NCBI RefSeq assembly: GCF_000585335.1
Contig: NZ_KK073872.1
Span: forward strand, 1,198,501 to 1,262,500
Length of the DNA stretch: 64,000 nucleotides
Direction: 5' to 3'
Source of the DNA: Cloacibacillus evryensis DSM 19522
Lineage (GTDB): Bacteria > Synergistota > Synergistia > Synergistales > Synergistaceae
Shown here in pieces: positions 32,361-42,537 of this stretch; position 1 is the first letter of the stretch, and the number at the start of each line of letters is the position of its first letter. The notes beneath the pieces are model-generated. The model worked only from the letters and a program-made list of their open reading frames with translations, made no database searches and had not been told where the DNA came from. A program made the translations under genes and the position numbers.

Positions 32361-34231
32361 TAAAGACCCGTGAAGAACTGCGGAAACTGCGCGAAATATA
32401 TGCCGCGAGCCTTGGTGAAGAGGACAAAAAAATACTCATCTGCGCCGGCACCGGCTGCATATCGAGCGGTTCGCTGGAAATATACGACGAATTGAAAAAG
32501 ATAATGGAGGAGCGCGGCATCAACGTCGCCGTCGAGCTCAGGGAAGAACCGCACGAACACTCGGTCGGCCTTAAAAAATCGGGCTGCCACGGCTTCTGCG
32601 AGATGGGGCCGCTGGTGCGGATCGAGCCGCAGGGCTGGCTCTATGTCAAGGTCAAGCCCGAGGATTGCTCTGAGATCATCGAAAAGACGATCGTCGGCGG
32701 AGAGCACATCGCGCGCCTCGCCTACGCCAAAAACGGCGAGATATACAAGAAGCAGGGCGAGATCCCCTTCTACAAGAAACAGACGCGCCACGTGCTCGAG
32801 CACTGCGGCCACATCGACGCCACCTCGATCAAAGAATACCTTGCGATCGGCGGCTACTCGGCCTTCGAACGCGCCCTCTTTGACATGAACGGGGACGAGA
32901 TCGTCGGTATGATCGAAGAGTCGAACCTCCGCGGGCGCGGCGGCGGCGGTTTCCCCACCGGGCGCAAGTGGAGCCAGGTAAAACGCCAGAACGCCGAACA
33001 TAAGTACATCGTCTGCAACGGCGACGAGGGCGACCCCGGGGCCTTTATGGACCGCAGCATCATGGAGGGCGACCCGCACCGGATGCTCGAAGGCATGATG
33101 ATCGCGGGGCTCGCCTGCGGAGCGCAGAACGGTTACATCTACGTGCGCGCCGAATATCCGATGGCCGTCTCGCGGCTGCGCACGGCGATCGCGCAGGCGG
33201 AGGAGCTGGGGCTGCTCGGCGGCGACATCCTCGGCAGCGGCTTCTCCTTCCGTATGCACATCAACCGCGGCGCGGGAGCCTTCGTCTGCGGCGAGGGCAG
33301 CGCGCTGACCGCCTCCATCGAGGGCAAACGCGGCATGCCGCGCGTCAAGCCGCCGCGCACCGTCGAACACGGCCTCTTTGACAGCCCGACGGTGCTCAAC
33401 AACGTCGAGACATTCGCGAACGTCCCGCTCATCATCAACAAGGGCGTGGCATGGTACAAGACGCTCGGCCCCGAGAAGAGCCCGGGAACGAAGGCCTTCG
33501 CGCTGACGGGAAACATAGAGAACACGGGACTCATCGAAGTGCCGATGGGGACGACGCTGCGCGAGATCGTCTTTGAGGTCGGCGGCGGGATGCGCGGCGG
33601 CGCGGATTTCAAAGCCGTCCAGATCGGCGGCCCCTCCGGCGGCTGCCTTACGGTCAAGGATCTTGACCTGCCCCTTGACTTCGATTCGCTGAAGGCGGCG
33701 GGGGCGATGATCGGTTCCGGCGGCCTCGTCGTCATGGACTCCAGGACCTGCATGGTCGAGGTGGCGCGCTTCTTCATGAACTTCACGCAGAACGAGTCCT
33801 GCGGCAAATGTGTCCCCTGCCGCGGCGGCACCAAGCAGATGCTCGCGATACTTGAACGCATCGTCGCGGGGGAGGGGCGCGAGGGCGACATCGACCTGCT
33901 GCTCGAACTCGCCGATATGATATCCCACACCGCCCTCTGCGGCCTCGGCAAGACCGCCGCGCTGCCGGTCGTCAGCACCATCAAAAACTTCCGCGAGGAA
34001 TACGAGGCCCATATCAGCAAAAAATACTGCCCCGTGGGGGCCTGCGCGAAGCTCAAAAGCTTCGAGATCGATCCCGCGCTCTGCAAAGGCTGCTCGAAAT
34101 GCGCGCGCGGCTGTCCCGTGGAGGCGATCTGCGGTAAAATAAAAGAACCCTTTACGATAGACAAAGAAAAATGCATCAAATGCGGCGCGTGCGTCACGGC
34201 GTGCCCCTTCCACGCGGTCAAGGAGGTCTAG
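32357..34231 (+). CDS. NADH-linked [FeFe]-hydrogenase, NADH/FMN subunit (HydB/HndC/NuoF type)
   Basis: A 624-aa flavoprotein. The N-terminal thioredoxin-like domain has CAGTGC and GCHGFC (Cys 29, 34, 77, 81). The NuoF core follows with RGRGGGGFPTGRKW (FMN/NADH), an SLBB region, and the 4Fe-4S motif CGKCVPCRGG. The C-terminus has two ferredoxin-type clusters (CKGCSKCARGC, CIKCGACVTAC). It should exchange electrons among NADH, ferredoxin and HydA. Bifurcation is inferred from the domain layout. Confidence 0.93.
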   Translation: MIKTREELRKLREIYAASLGEEDKKILICAGTGCISSGSLEIYDELKKIMEERGINVAVELREEPHEHSVGLKKSGCHGFCEMGPLVRIEPQGWLYVKVKPEDCSEIIEKTIVGGEHIARLAYAKNGEIYKKQGEIPFYKKQTRHVLEHCGHIDATSIKEYLAIGGYSAFERALFDMNGDEIVGMIEESNLRGRGGGGFPTGRKWSQVKRQNAEHKYIVCNGDEGDPGAFMDRSIMEGDPHRMLEGMMIAGLACGAQNGYIYVRAEYPMAVSRLRTAIAQAEELGLLGGDILGSGFSFRMHINRGAGAFVCGEGSALTASIEGKRGMPRVKPPRTVEHGLFDSPTVLNNVETFANVPLIINKGVAWYKTLGPEKSPGTKAFALTGNIENTGLIEVPMGTTLREIVFEVGGGMRGGADFKAVQIGGPSGGCLTVKDLDLPLDFDSLKAAGAMIGSGGLVVMDSRTCMVEVARFFMNFTQNESCGKCVPCRGGTKQMLAILERIVAGEGREGDIDLLLELADMISHTALCGLGKTAALPVVSTIKNFREEYEAHISKKYCPVGACAKLKSFEIDPALCKGCSKCARGCPVEAICGKIKEPFTIDKEKCIKCGACVTACPFHAVKEV

Positions 34232-34236
34232 GCGAG

Positions 34237-35934
34237 ATGGAGACGAAAAAATACATGACGATAGACGGGCTCCCCGTCGAAATAAGCGGCGAGAAAAACA
34301 TCCTTGAAGTCATCCGCAAGGCCGGCATCAAACTCCCGACCTTCTGCTACTATTCCGAGCTCTCCATCTACGGCGCCTGCCGCATGTGCATGGTCGAAAA
34401 CAAATGGGGCGGCCTCGACGCGGCCTGCTCGACCCCGCCCAAAGAGGGCATGGAGATCTGGACGAACACCGAGCGCCTACGCAAATACCGCAAAATGATC
34501 CTCGAACTGCTGCTCGCCGACCACTGCCGCGACTGCACCACCTGCGGCAACAACGGCAAATGCAAGCTGCAGGAGCTCGCGATGCGCTTCAACATCGACG
34601 GCGTGCGCTTCCCGAACGGGGCCGAGACCCCGCGCCGCGACGAATCCTCTCTCTGCATCACGCGCGACCAAAACAAATGCATCCTCTGCGGCGACTGCGT
34701 GAGGATGTGCAACGAGATACAGCGGGTCGGCGCGATCGACTTCGCGGGGCGCGGCTCAAAAATGACCATCAGCACCGTATTCGACATCCCCATCAGCGAA
34801 AGCGTCTGCGTCGGCTGCGGCCAGTGCGCCGCCGTCTGCCCGACCGGCGCGATCGTTATCAGGAACGACAGCGCGAAAGTCTGGAAGGCGCTCGACGAAA
34901 AAGAGACGCGCGTCTCCGTGCAGATAGCGCCCGCCGTGCGCGTCGCGCTCGGAAAAGAGCTCGGCATCGGCGACGGCGAAAACGCGATGGGCAAAATCGT
35001 CGCCGCCCTGCGCCGTATAGGCTTCAACGAGGTATTCGACACCTCGACGGGAGCGGACCTCACGGTACTCGAAGAGTCCGCGGAATTCCTCGCGCGGCTC
35101 GGCGAAGGCGAACATGAGATGCCGCTCTTCACCTCCTGCTGTCCCGCCTGGGTGAACTACGCGGAGAAGAACGAGCCCGAAGTGGCGGAAAACCTCTCCA
35201 CCTGCCGTTCGCCGATGCAGATGTTCGCGGCGGTGATCAAAGAACACCACAAACACTCGCCGAGAAAACACGTGCACGTGGCGGTCATGCCCTGCACGGC
35301 GAAAAAGGCCGAGGCGGCGCGCGAAGAATTCCGCGGCGAACTGGGGCCTGATGTGGACTGCGTGATCACGACGCAGGAGCTCATCCAGATGATCAAAGAA
35401 TCCGGGCTGGTATTCTCCGAACTGGAGCCGGAGGCGGTAGACATGCCCTTTGGCACCATGAGCGGCGCCGGCGTCATCTTCGGCGTTACCGGCGGCGTCA
35501 CCGAGGCGGTGCTGCGCCGGATCGTCTCCGACAAATCGGCGGCGGCGCTGCAGGCGATCGCCTTCAAGGGCGTGCGCGGCAATGAGGGCCTCAAAGAGGC
35601 TACCGTGAAATACGGCGGCCGCGAACTTAAGATCGCGGTGGTGAGCGGCCTCGGCAACGCCCATGAACTGATAGGCCGCATCAAAAACGGCGAACGCTAC
35701 GACTTCGTGGAAGTCATGGCCTGCCCAGGCGGCTGCGTCTGCGGCGCGGGACAGCCCTTCGTCCTCCACGAGGGCAAAGAGAGCCGCGGCAAAGGGCTCT
35801 ACTCGGCGGACAAAATGTCGAGCATAAAACGCTCCGAAGAGAACCCGCTGATGATGGCGCTCTACAGCGGGCTGCTCAAGGGTCGCGTCCACGACCTGCT
35901 CCACGTACACTACCGCGCGAACGGGGAGGCGTAA
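34237..35934 (+). CDS. hydA: [FeFe]-hydrogenase catalytic subunit
   Basis: The enzyme makes or takes up H2. The order is a plant-type [2Fe-2S] domain (FCYYSELSIYGACRMC), a His-Cys cluster motif (HCRDCTTCGNNGKC), two 4Fe-4S clusters (CILCGDCVRMC, CVGCGQCAAVC) and the H-cluster domain. TSCCPAW, MPCTAKKAE and the third motif MACPGGCVCGAGQP hold the H-cluster ligands. The third motif departs from the usual CxxGGGQP, with an extra Cys and an Ala. The ATG at 34237 follows AGGAGG; 565 aa. Maturation genes hydEFG are not in the window. Confidence 0.93.
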   Translation: METKKYMTIDGLPVEISGEKNILEVIRKAGIKLPTFCYYSELSIYGACRMCMVENKWGGLDAACSTPPKEGMEIWTNTERLRKYRKMILELLLADHCRDCTTCGNNGKCKLQELAMRFNIDGVRFPNGAETPRRDESSLCITRDQNKCILCGDCVRMCNEIQRVGAIDFAGRGSKMTISTVFDIPISESVCVGCGQCAAVCPTGAIVIRNDSAKVWKALDEKETRVSVQIAPAVRVALGKELGIGDGENAMGKIVAALRRIGFNEVFDTSTGADLTVLEESAEFLARLGEGEHEMPLFTSCCPAWVNYAEKNEPEVAENLSTCRSPMQMFAAVIKEHHKHSPRKHVHVAVMPCTAKKAEAAREEFRGELGPDVDCVITTQELIQMIKESGLVFSELEPEAVDMPFGTMSGAGVIFGVTGGVTEAVLRRIVSDKSAAALQAIAFKGVRGNEGLKEATVKYGGRELKIAVVSGLGNAHELIGRIKNGERYDFVEVMACPGGCVCGAGQPFVLHEGKESRGKGLYSADKMSSIKRSEENPLMMALYSGLLKGRVHDLLHVHYRANGEA

Positions 35935-35937
35935 GTC

Positions 35938-36180
35938 ATGGCCGTCGTAAGAATATGCATCGGCACGTCATGCTACCTCAAAGGGGCCTACAACGTGCTA
36001 CAGCTATTCCAGCACGAAATAGAGAAGAGAAAGCTCCACGACAAAATAGAGATAAGCGGCTCCTTCTGCATGGGGCAGTGCCAGAACGACGTATCGGTCG
36101 ACGTGGACGGAAAAATATACAGCGTGTCGCCGGAAACGGCCCACGAATTCTTTGAAGAGACGATCGCGACTCGCCTGTAA
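35938..36180 (+). CDS. Small thioredoxin-like [2Fe-2S] ferredoxin
   Basis: An 80-aa protein with CIGTSC (Cys 7, 12) and CMGQC (Cys 44, 48), the spacing of NuoE-like [2Fe-2S] proteins. It starts 3 nt after hydA behind GGGGAGG and ends the operon before a strong terminator. It is likely an accessory electron carrier for the hydrogenase. Confidence 0.85.
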   Translation: MAVVRICIGTSCYLKGAYNVLQLFQHEIEKRKLHDKIEISGSFCMGQCQNDVSVDVDGKIYSVSPETAHEFFEETIATRL

Positions 36181-36203
36181 TAAAAGCAGCGCGCAAAAAC
36201 ATC

Positions 36204-36247
36204 CGGTGAGAGGGACCCCAGCATGGCCCCTCTCACCGTTTTTTTTT
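36204..36247 (+). terminator. Hydrogenase operon terminator
   Basis: CGGTGAGAGGG pairs with CCCTCTCACCG around a 12-nt loop and runs into eight or nine T. A textbook factor-independent terminator 24 bp after the last stop. Confidence 0.9.
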
Positions 36248-36481
36248 GAGGGAAGCTGCGCGCCGCGTAAATGAGCGCGCGTCTCACCGCTGGCCGGATA
36301 GACGAGAAGAGTGGCATAGAGGCGGACTACGATAAAAACATCAGTTTGATAAAAAATCATCGGAAAATAAGTATTTACCCGTAAGATTTAATAAAGTCAA
36401 AAATTTTTATGGATAATAAAGCAAATCGAAGATAAAGCAATATTACAGAGTAAAACGAAAAATATTTGCCTATAATCATAT

Positions 36482-36510
36482 TTGAGAAAAGCGCCGTCAG
36501 TCAGTAAAAT
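36482..36510 (+). promoter_or_regulatory. groESL promoter
   Basis: TTGAGA and TAAAAT are 17 bp apart, with transcription expected near 36517, just before the CIRCE element. A second TATAAT at 36471 lacks a good -35 box. Confidence 0.55.
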
Positions 36511-36527
36511 TTCAGGCGTAAAGAAAA

Positions 36528-36554
36528 TTAGCACTCAATGAATGTGAGTGCTAA
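36528..36554 (+). promoter_or_regulatory. CIRCE operator (HrcA site)
   Basis: TTAGCACTC and GAGTGCTAA are separated by exactly 9 nt, a perfect match to the CIRCE consensus. HrcA binds it to repress chaperonin genes without heat stress. hrcA itself is not in the window. The 418-bp gap before groES holds only this site, the promoter and the upstream terminator. Confidence 0.97.
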
Positions 36555-36598
36555 CACAAAAAACAAATTGCTTTAAAAATAACAGGAGGGATCTCTTA

Positions 36599-36889
36599 AT
36601 GAAACTTAAGCCACTTGGAGACAGGATCGTAGTAAAGGCAGCGCCGAACGAAGAGAAGACTAAGGGCGGCCTCGTTCTTCCGGACACAGTGAAAGAAAAG
36701 CCCGTCGAGGGCATCGTCGTAGCGGTCGGAGCCGGCAAAGTCCTGGACAACGGACAGCGCCAGCCGATGGAAGTCAAAGTTGACGACAAAGTCATCTACA
36801 GCAAATATTCGGGAACCGAAGTCAAAGTCGACGACGAAAACTACCTCATCATCGGTGAAAGAGACGTTCTCGCGATAATCGAGAAGTAA
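36599..36889 (+). CDS. groES: Co-chaperonin GroES
   Basis: GroES caps the GroEL folding chamber. The 96-aa protein has the opening [13 protein letters not shown], the mobile loop around [11 protein letters not shown] and the [10 protein letters not shown] end. The ATG at 36599 is set by AGGAGG. It is controlled by the CIRCE element 45 bp upstream and is co-transcribed with groEL. Confidence 0.97.
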   Translation: MKLKPLGDRIVVKAAPNEEKTKGGLVLPDTVKEKPVEGIVVAVGAGKVLDNGQRQPMEVKVDDKVIYSKYSGTEVKVDDENYLIIGERDVLAIIEK

Positions 36890-36901
36890 TTATTTAGATA
36901 G

Positions 36902-38569
<1,668 letters not shown>

Positions 38570-38612
38570 GTCCGGGCGCATAATCCACAGACCGCAAAAA
38601 AAACGAAACAAT

Positions 38613-38646
38613 AAAGAGGCCGGGGACGTCAGTCTCCGGCCTCTTT
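38613..38646 (+). terminator. groESL terminator
   Basis: AAAGAGGCCGGGGAC and GTCTCCGGCCTCTTT form a 15-bp stem with a 4-nt loop (one G-U pair). Confidence 0.85.
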
Positions 38647-38732
38647 CGTGGGATAACGGCGGCCGCTGCGCGGAGATTGGCGGAGGCAGCTCTGGGGGGA
38701 TGCGCTCACTAATTGGACTTGTAAAAACAACC

Positions 38733-38761
38733 TTGATCGGTAACGTAATTTACGTTACAAT
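38733..38761 (+). promoter_or_regulatory. relBE promoter with a 19-bp palindromic operator
   Basis: TTGATC and TACAAT are 17 bp apart. A perfect palindrome GTAACGTAATTTACGTTAC (38740-38758) fills the spacer and enters the -10 box. This is the expected place for the antitoxin or toxin-antitoxin complex to autoregulate. Confidence 0.8.
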
Positions 38762-38783
38762 GTCTATGGAAGGAGTTGATCTT

Positions 38784-39089
38784 ATGGAAAAGTCTACGAC
38801 GCTAAACCTGCGGGTAAATCCCACAGTAAAGATGCAGGCAGAGGATGTTTTGAAGCAGTTGGGCGTTCCGATGGCGACCGCTGTGGATATGTTTCTGCGC
38901 CAGATCACTTTGACCGGAGGCATTCCCTTTGAAGTATCCCTGCCCAAAGTGCCGGCCGCCGTCAATGCCGACGCCATGTCGGCGGAGCGGCTTCGCGCGG
39001 AGCTAATGGCCGGCTATGAGGAGATGAGACAAGGCAGCACACAGGATGCTTCCACCGCCTTTGCCAGATTTCGTGAATCGCACAGATGA
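38784..39089 (+). CDS. RelB/DinJ-family antitoxin
   Basis: A 101-aa antitoxin with a ribbon-helix-helix N-terminus (TTLNLRVNPTVKMQAEDVLKQLGVPMATAVDMFLRQI) and a C-terminal part expected to wrap the toxin. GGAAGGAG lies 8 nt before the ATG at 38784. It ends inside the toxin start (ATGA), so the two are translationally coupled. A perfect palindrome in its promoter fits autorepression. Confidence 0.88.
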   Translation: MEKSTTLNLRVNPTVKMQAEDVLKQLGVPMATAVDMFLRQITLTGGIPFEVSLPKVPAAVNADAMSAERLRAELMAGYEEMRQGSTQDASTAFARFRESHR

Positions 39090-39403
39090 AACAATATCAA
39101 ATAAAAATCACCAACAAAGCGTTGGAGGACATGGCTGAGATTTACGAGTATATCGCGGACAATCTCAAAGTTTCGGATACGGCGATGAAACAATACGACC
39201 GCATTGCGGATGGGATTGAATCACTAAATGAATTCCCGGAGCGGTATAAATTATTTGCGTTCCAGCCGGAGTGCGACTTATGTTTGAGACAACTGCCTGT
39301 CGGGAATTACTCCGCAATCTATGTGGTGGAGGGAGATTGTGTCACGGTACTGCGCGTATTGTATAGCTCTTCTGACATCATCACTCGTTTGCGAAACGGA
39401 TAA
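39086..39403 (+). CDS. RelE/ParE-superfamily toxin
   Basis: A 105-aa toxin of the RelE/ParE fold (YQIKITNKALEDMAEIYEYIADNL, PERYKLFAF, LRQLPVGNYSAIYVV). Whether it cuts mRNA or poisons gyrase cannot be told from sequence alone; the ALEDMAEIYEYIAD helix and the lack of an obvious catalytic triad resemble ParE-like or YafQ-like members. It overlaps the antitoxin by 4 nt. Confidence 0.85.
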   Translation: MKQYQIKITNKALEDMAEIYEYIADNLKVSDTAMKQYDRIADGIESLNEFPERYKLFAFQPECDLCLRQLPVGNYSAIYVVEGDCVTVLRVLYSSSDIITRLRNG

Positions 39404-39437
39404 AATCCCGCGGCAAACGCGTCAAGAAAGGCCGGAC

Positions 39438-39720
39438 AAATCGCGGTTTACTCAATTACAAGGAAAAGATAAACTGCGATTTATGCCTTTTAAGCCTCCC
39501 TCGCCGAGGCGGCCAGGGAGCCAAATCAGAGTTTTGCTGATTTGTGCGACTCGGCTGGTAGTTACACCAGAGGTGGGCCGGCGCGCGATTTTTGCGCCGG
39601 GTCGGAAGGAGTGTTGTACTGTTTGGCGCGGTTTTTCGCGCTAAACAGTGCCCGCGGCAGAAGCCGCGGAAGAGGATAAGGTCAGAACCAAGGTCAACCC
39701 TCCTCCACCGGCTTCGCCGG
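39438..39720 (+). repeat. Array of consecutive hairpins between the toxin gene and the IS
   Basis: Inverted repeats follow one another with little space: 39438-39482 (13-bp arms, AAATCGCGGTTTA), 39498-39522 (CTCCCT/AGGGAG), 39524-39546 (CAAATCAG/CTGATTTG), 39557-39572, 39580-39602 (CCGGCGC/GCGCCGG), 39618-39649 (13-bp stem, ACTGTTT outer part), 39652-39669 (CCGCGGC/GCCGCGG) and 39708-39720 (CCGGC-TTC-GCCGG). No ORF is convincing here and the 329-bp stretch is otherwise empty. Confidence 0.75.
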
Positions 39721-39789
39721 AGCCCCCTCGCCTGAACAGAGTCCCGCAAACCGGACAACGCTATAAAAGCTCCCAAGGGTATCAAAAAT

Positions 39790-40660
39790 TTATTCAATAA
39801 AGAGACTTCGATATTGCATCGGAGCCTTTTTCAATTTTATCTGTATCCTGTCGTTATTATAATACCTTATATATTCGTCTATAGCATCTTTGGCCTCCTC
39901 GTAGTTCTCCCATTTTACTCGGTTGACGAGTTCTGATTTAATGTGACTAAAGAAGTTTTCTGCACAGGCATTATCCAAACAATTTCCTTTCCTTGACATC
40001 GAGACCTTGAGTCCGTATCTTTGTGTCAGGTTGAAATATGCATGGCTTGTATATTGAAACCCCTGGTCGCTGTGGAGGATTGGTCCATCAGCGACCACCT
40101 TATTATTATTTTCAAATGCTTTCTTCAATGTATCGGTTACTAACTTAATATTATTATTACGACTGATTTGATATCCCTGTATGGAATTATCAAAGAGATC
40201 TTTTATCATGGAGAGGAATATATTACCCTTTTTGTTCGTATATATGTGATATCAGTAACCAGTTTCTGGTTTGGTCTGTCGGAACGAAATTCTCTGTTCA
40301 GGATATTCTCATAGCTGTGGATATTTCCTGACATCACTTTAAACTTTTTCTTTTTCTTATTTCCGCTTGAAGTCCCGCTTTTTTCATAACACGCCTTACC
40401 CTCTTATTGTTTACATGAATGCCAATGAAGTTGTTGAGCCACAGAGTCATTCGCCTGTACCCATAAGTGTTTTTGTTGATATTCTGTCCCGTTCTTATTG
40501 CTTCTATGAGAGGACCGTCTTTATCTTCCATTCCACGCCGCTTTAGCCAACTGTAGTATGTCGAACGAGATACGGACAAAAATCTACACATTACACAGAC
40601 AGAATGTTTTGTTGAAAATTCAAAAATGATTCTGTATTTAATATTTCTTTCTATCACCAC
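39790..40660 (-). pseudogene. IS3-family transposase OrfB, frameshifted
   Basis: The integrase-like transposase is split over three frames. Residues up to RKRKSLK come from 40660-40334, a middle part can be read in another frame (VTDITYIRT with the first catalytic Asp), and the end comes from 40209-39790 (LHSDQGFQYTS with the second Asp; CLDNACAENFFSHIKSE with the Glu). Inserting one A at the runs at 40345-40355 and one at 40229-40233 restores one continuous DDE protein. Confidence 0.85.
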
Positions 40661-40670
40661 CTTTGCAGCT

Positions 40671-41095
40671 CTAAGGCTTTTTTAATACATCGACCTGCAT
40701 TTCCAGCTCTTTAATCTTTTCTATGCTATTTGTAACTTCCAATTTCTTATCTGGACAGTCTTGTTTTGAACTAGAAATATCCCCTTGTTCGATAAATTCC
40801 TTACACCATCGTCTTAAAAGAGAGGGACTTGAAATGTTAAAAGATGAGGTAACATCTACCATAGTACGTCCCTCTTCTAAATGAGCCGAAACAGCTTCAA
40901 GTTTTACAGCCTTGCTGTAGGTTCTTTTTTCCTTGTATCATCCAGTAAGTCCTTCTGTCCGCTCTTATATAAAGATATCCATGTTTTAACAGAATCATGA
41001 CTAACACCAAGTTCTTCAGCAATCCGCCTTCGTGGAATTCCCTGTTTGTGCATCTCAATTGCTTTTATTCTTTCTTCTGTTTTACGTTTACGCAT
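40671..41095 (-). pseudogene. IS3-family OrfA (helix-turn-helix), frameshifted
   Basis: The N-terminal part (41095-40904) has an HTH: RIKAIEMHKQGIPRRRIAEELGVSHDSVKTW. The frame stops shortly after an A6G run at 40924-40930. One base of -1 shift restores RTYSKAVKLEAVSAHLEEGR and joins to the second part, which ends in a leucine-zipper-like KIKELEMQVDVLKK at 40671. This may be a mutation from A7 to A6 or a second programmed frameshift. Confidence 0.75.
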
Positions 41096-41225
41096 AGAAG
41101 AGCCCCCTTTATATGTATTTAGTTTTATTATAATCCAGGGGCTTTATTTGGCTGTCCGATTTTCGGGACTCTGTTCAAAAGAGGGAGCCAAAGGTCTTTG
41201 GTAACCCGCCGTTTACCGCTTTGCG

Positions 41226-41254
41226 TTGACTTTTTTCGCTAATAACTATATTCT
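41226..41254 (+). promoter_or_regulatory. Promoter of the pilC/gspF-like gene
   Basis: TTGACT and TATTCT are separated by 17 bp, 36 bp before the start codon. It lies just outside the IS. A CCAAAG-GT-CTTTGG hairpin is a little upstream (about 41188-41201). Confidence 0.6.
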
Positions 41255-41289
41255 CTCAGACGTAAGCGTTTAAGCGGGAGTTGGTTTTG

Positions 41290-42537
41290 ATGGAATTTTA
41301 CTATGAGGCTAAGGACAAGAGCGGGAAGACGGTCAGCGGCACACGCAACGAGCCGGGCGAGCCGGAGGTCCTCTCGTGGATACGCGGCAACGGCTGGGTC
41401 CCGCTCAATGTCTCGCAGCAGCTGGAAATATCGCTCTCCGCCCCGGGCGACAAGCTTGCCGCCGATCCGAAGGGCAAAAGCGAATTCTGGGACCTTTCCC
41501 CGCGCATCAAGCTGCGCGACAAGCTCATCTTCTTCCGCCAGCTCTCGACGATGATCGCCGCCGGCATCCCAGTCACCTCCTCGCTCGCTATCCTCGTCGA
41601 CCAGACGCAGAACCGGCGCTTCCGCCGCGTGCTCACGCGCGTCTACAAACGCGTCAGCGCCGGCACGACGCTCGGTAGCGCCCTCGCCGAGAACCCCAAA
41701 TGCTTCGACGCGATCACGATACCGCTCGTGCGCTCCGGCGAGGAGTCCGGCACGCTTGACATGAGCCTCGCGAAGATCGCCTCCTTCATGGACGACCAGG
41801 ACAACCTCCGCAAGAAGATCATCTCGGCGATGACCTACCCCGCGGTGGTCATCGGCATCGCGCTGCTCGTCCTCGGCGTGATGGTCGCCGTCGTCATCCC
41901 GCAGTTTGAAAAGGCCTTTTCCAACCTTAACATAAAACTCCCCGCGCTGACGCTGATGACCTTCAAATTCGGCCGCTGGATGGAGCACAACTGGTATATC
42001 ATCCCGCTTGCCGTCGTCGCAATCGTCCTCCTTTTCAGCCAACTGCGAAAGATGAAATCGATGAAGCTGCCGCTAGACTCCTTTATGCTTAGGATACCGG
42101 TATTCGGCGACATCGCCTTCAAGGCCTCGCTGACGCGCTCCTTCCGCACGATGGGCTCGCTGCTGCGCTCCGGCGTCCCCGTGCTCTCCGCGCTTGAGAT
42201 GACGGCCGACGTCGCGGGTAATGAGAAGATAAAGCGCGGCTTCCTCGAAATGCGCGACGGCGCCGCGATGGGGCGGGCCCTCAACGATGTCGTGCGCGAG
42301 AAAAAGCTCTTCCCGCCGATGATCGGCCACATGATCGCCGTCGGCGAAGAGACGGGGCGCACCGACGAGATGCTCGAGAAGGTCGCCGACTGGTACGACG
42401 CGGAGCTCTCGGAGAAGATCAAGCGGCTCAGCTCGATCCTCGAGCCGGTCATGGTCGTCTTCGTCGGCGTCATCGTCGGCTTCATGGTGCTCGCCATCTT
42501 CCTGCCGATCATCTCGGCGATCCAGGCTTTTATGTGA
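41290..42537 (+). CDS. Type IV pilus / type II secretion inner-membrane platform protein (PilC/GspF)
   Basis: A 415-aa platform protein that connects the assembly ATPase to pilin polymerisation. The N-terminal soluble region (FYYEAKDKSGKTVSGT) is followed by two T2SSF domains, each opening with an RQLSTMIAAGIPVTSSL-like or FRTMGSLLRSGVPVLSAL segment, and by three hydrophobic helices (about 185-205, 235-255 and at the C-terminus). The ATG at 41290 has GCGGGAG 9 nt upstream. A pilin gene follows; the ATPase, peptidase and secretin genes are elsewhere. Confidence 0.92.
   Translation: MEFYYEAKDKSGKTVSGTRNEPGEPEVLSWIRGNGWVPLNVSQQLEISLSAPGDKLAADPKGKSEFWDLSPRIKLRDKLIFFRQLSTMIAAGIPVTSSLAILVDQTQNRRFRRVLTRVYKRVSAGTTLGSALAENPKCFDAITIPLVRSGEESGTLDMSLAKIASFMDDQDNLRKKIISAMTYPAVVIGIALLVLGVMVAVVIPQFEKAFSNLNIKLPALTLMTFKFGRWMEHNWYIIPLAVVAIVLLFSQLRKMKSMKLPLDSFMLRIPVFGDIAFKASLTRSFRTMGSLLRSGVPVLSALEMTADVAGNEKIKRGFLEMRDGAAMGRALNDVVREKKLFPPMIGHMIAVGEETGRTDEMLEKVADWYDAELSEKIKRLSSILEPVMVVFVGVIVGFMVLAIFLPIISAIQAFM

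Larger units (their letters stand above)
39733..41177 (-). mobile_element. IS3-family (IS150-like) insertion sequence, decayed
   Basis: A 1445-bp element is bounded by terminal inverted repeats beginning TGAACAGAGTCCCG on both sides (24 of the first 26 positions match), with 5'-TG ends. It contains orfA and orfB on the minus strand, the IS3 layout, and an A6G slippery heptamer at 40677-40683 where -1 frameshifting would make OrfAB. Both ORFs carry frameshifts. It is AT-rich compared with the chromosome. No target-site duplication is evident at the ends. Confidence 0.9.

Noticed and set aside
36443-36476. TATAAT at 36471-36476 as the groESL promoter
   Set aside because: It has no -35 box at a workable distance. 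The TTGAGA-17-TAAAAT pair just downstream fits better with CIRCE near the transcript start.
40671-41095. CRISPR arrays or prophage
   Set aside because: No regularly spaced direct repeats with unique spacers, no cas genes and no phage structural or integrase genes were found. The only repeats are the murJ tandem units, the 42-bp pair and the hairpin array.
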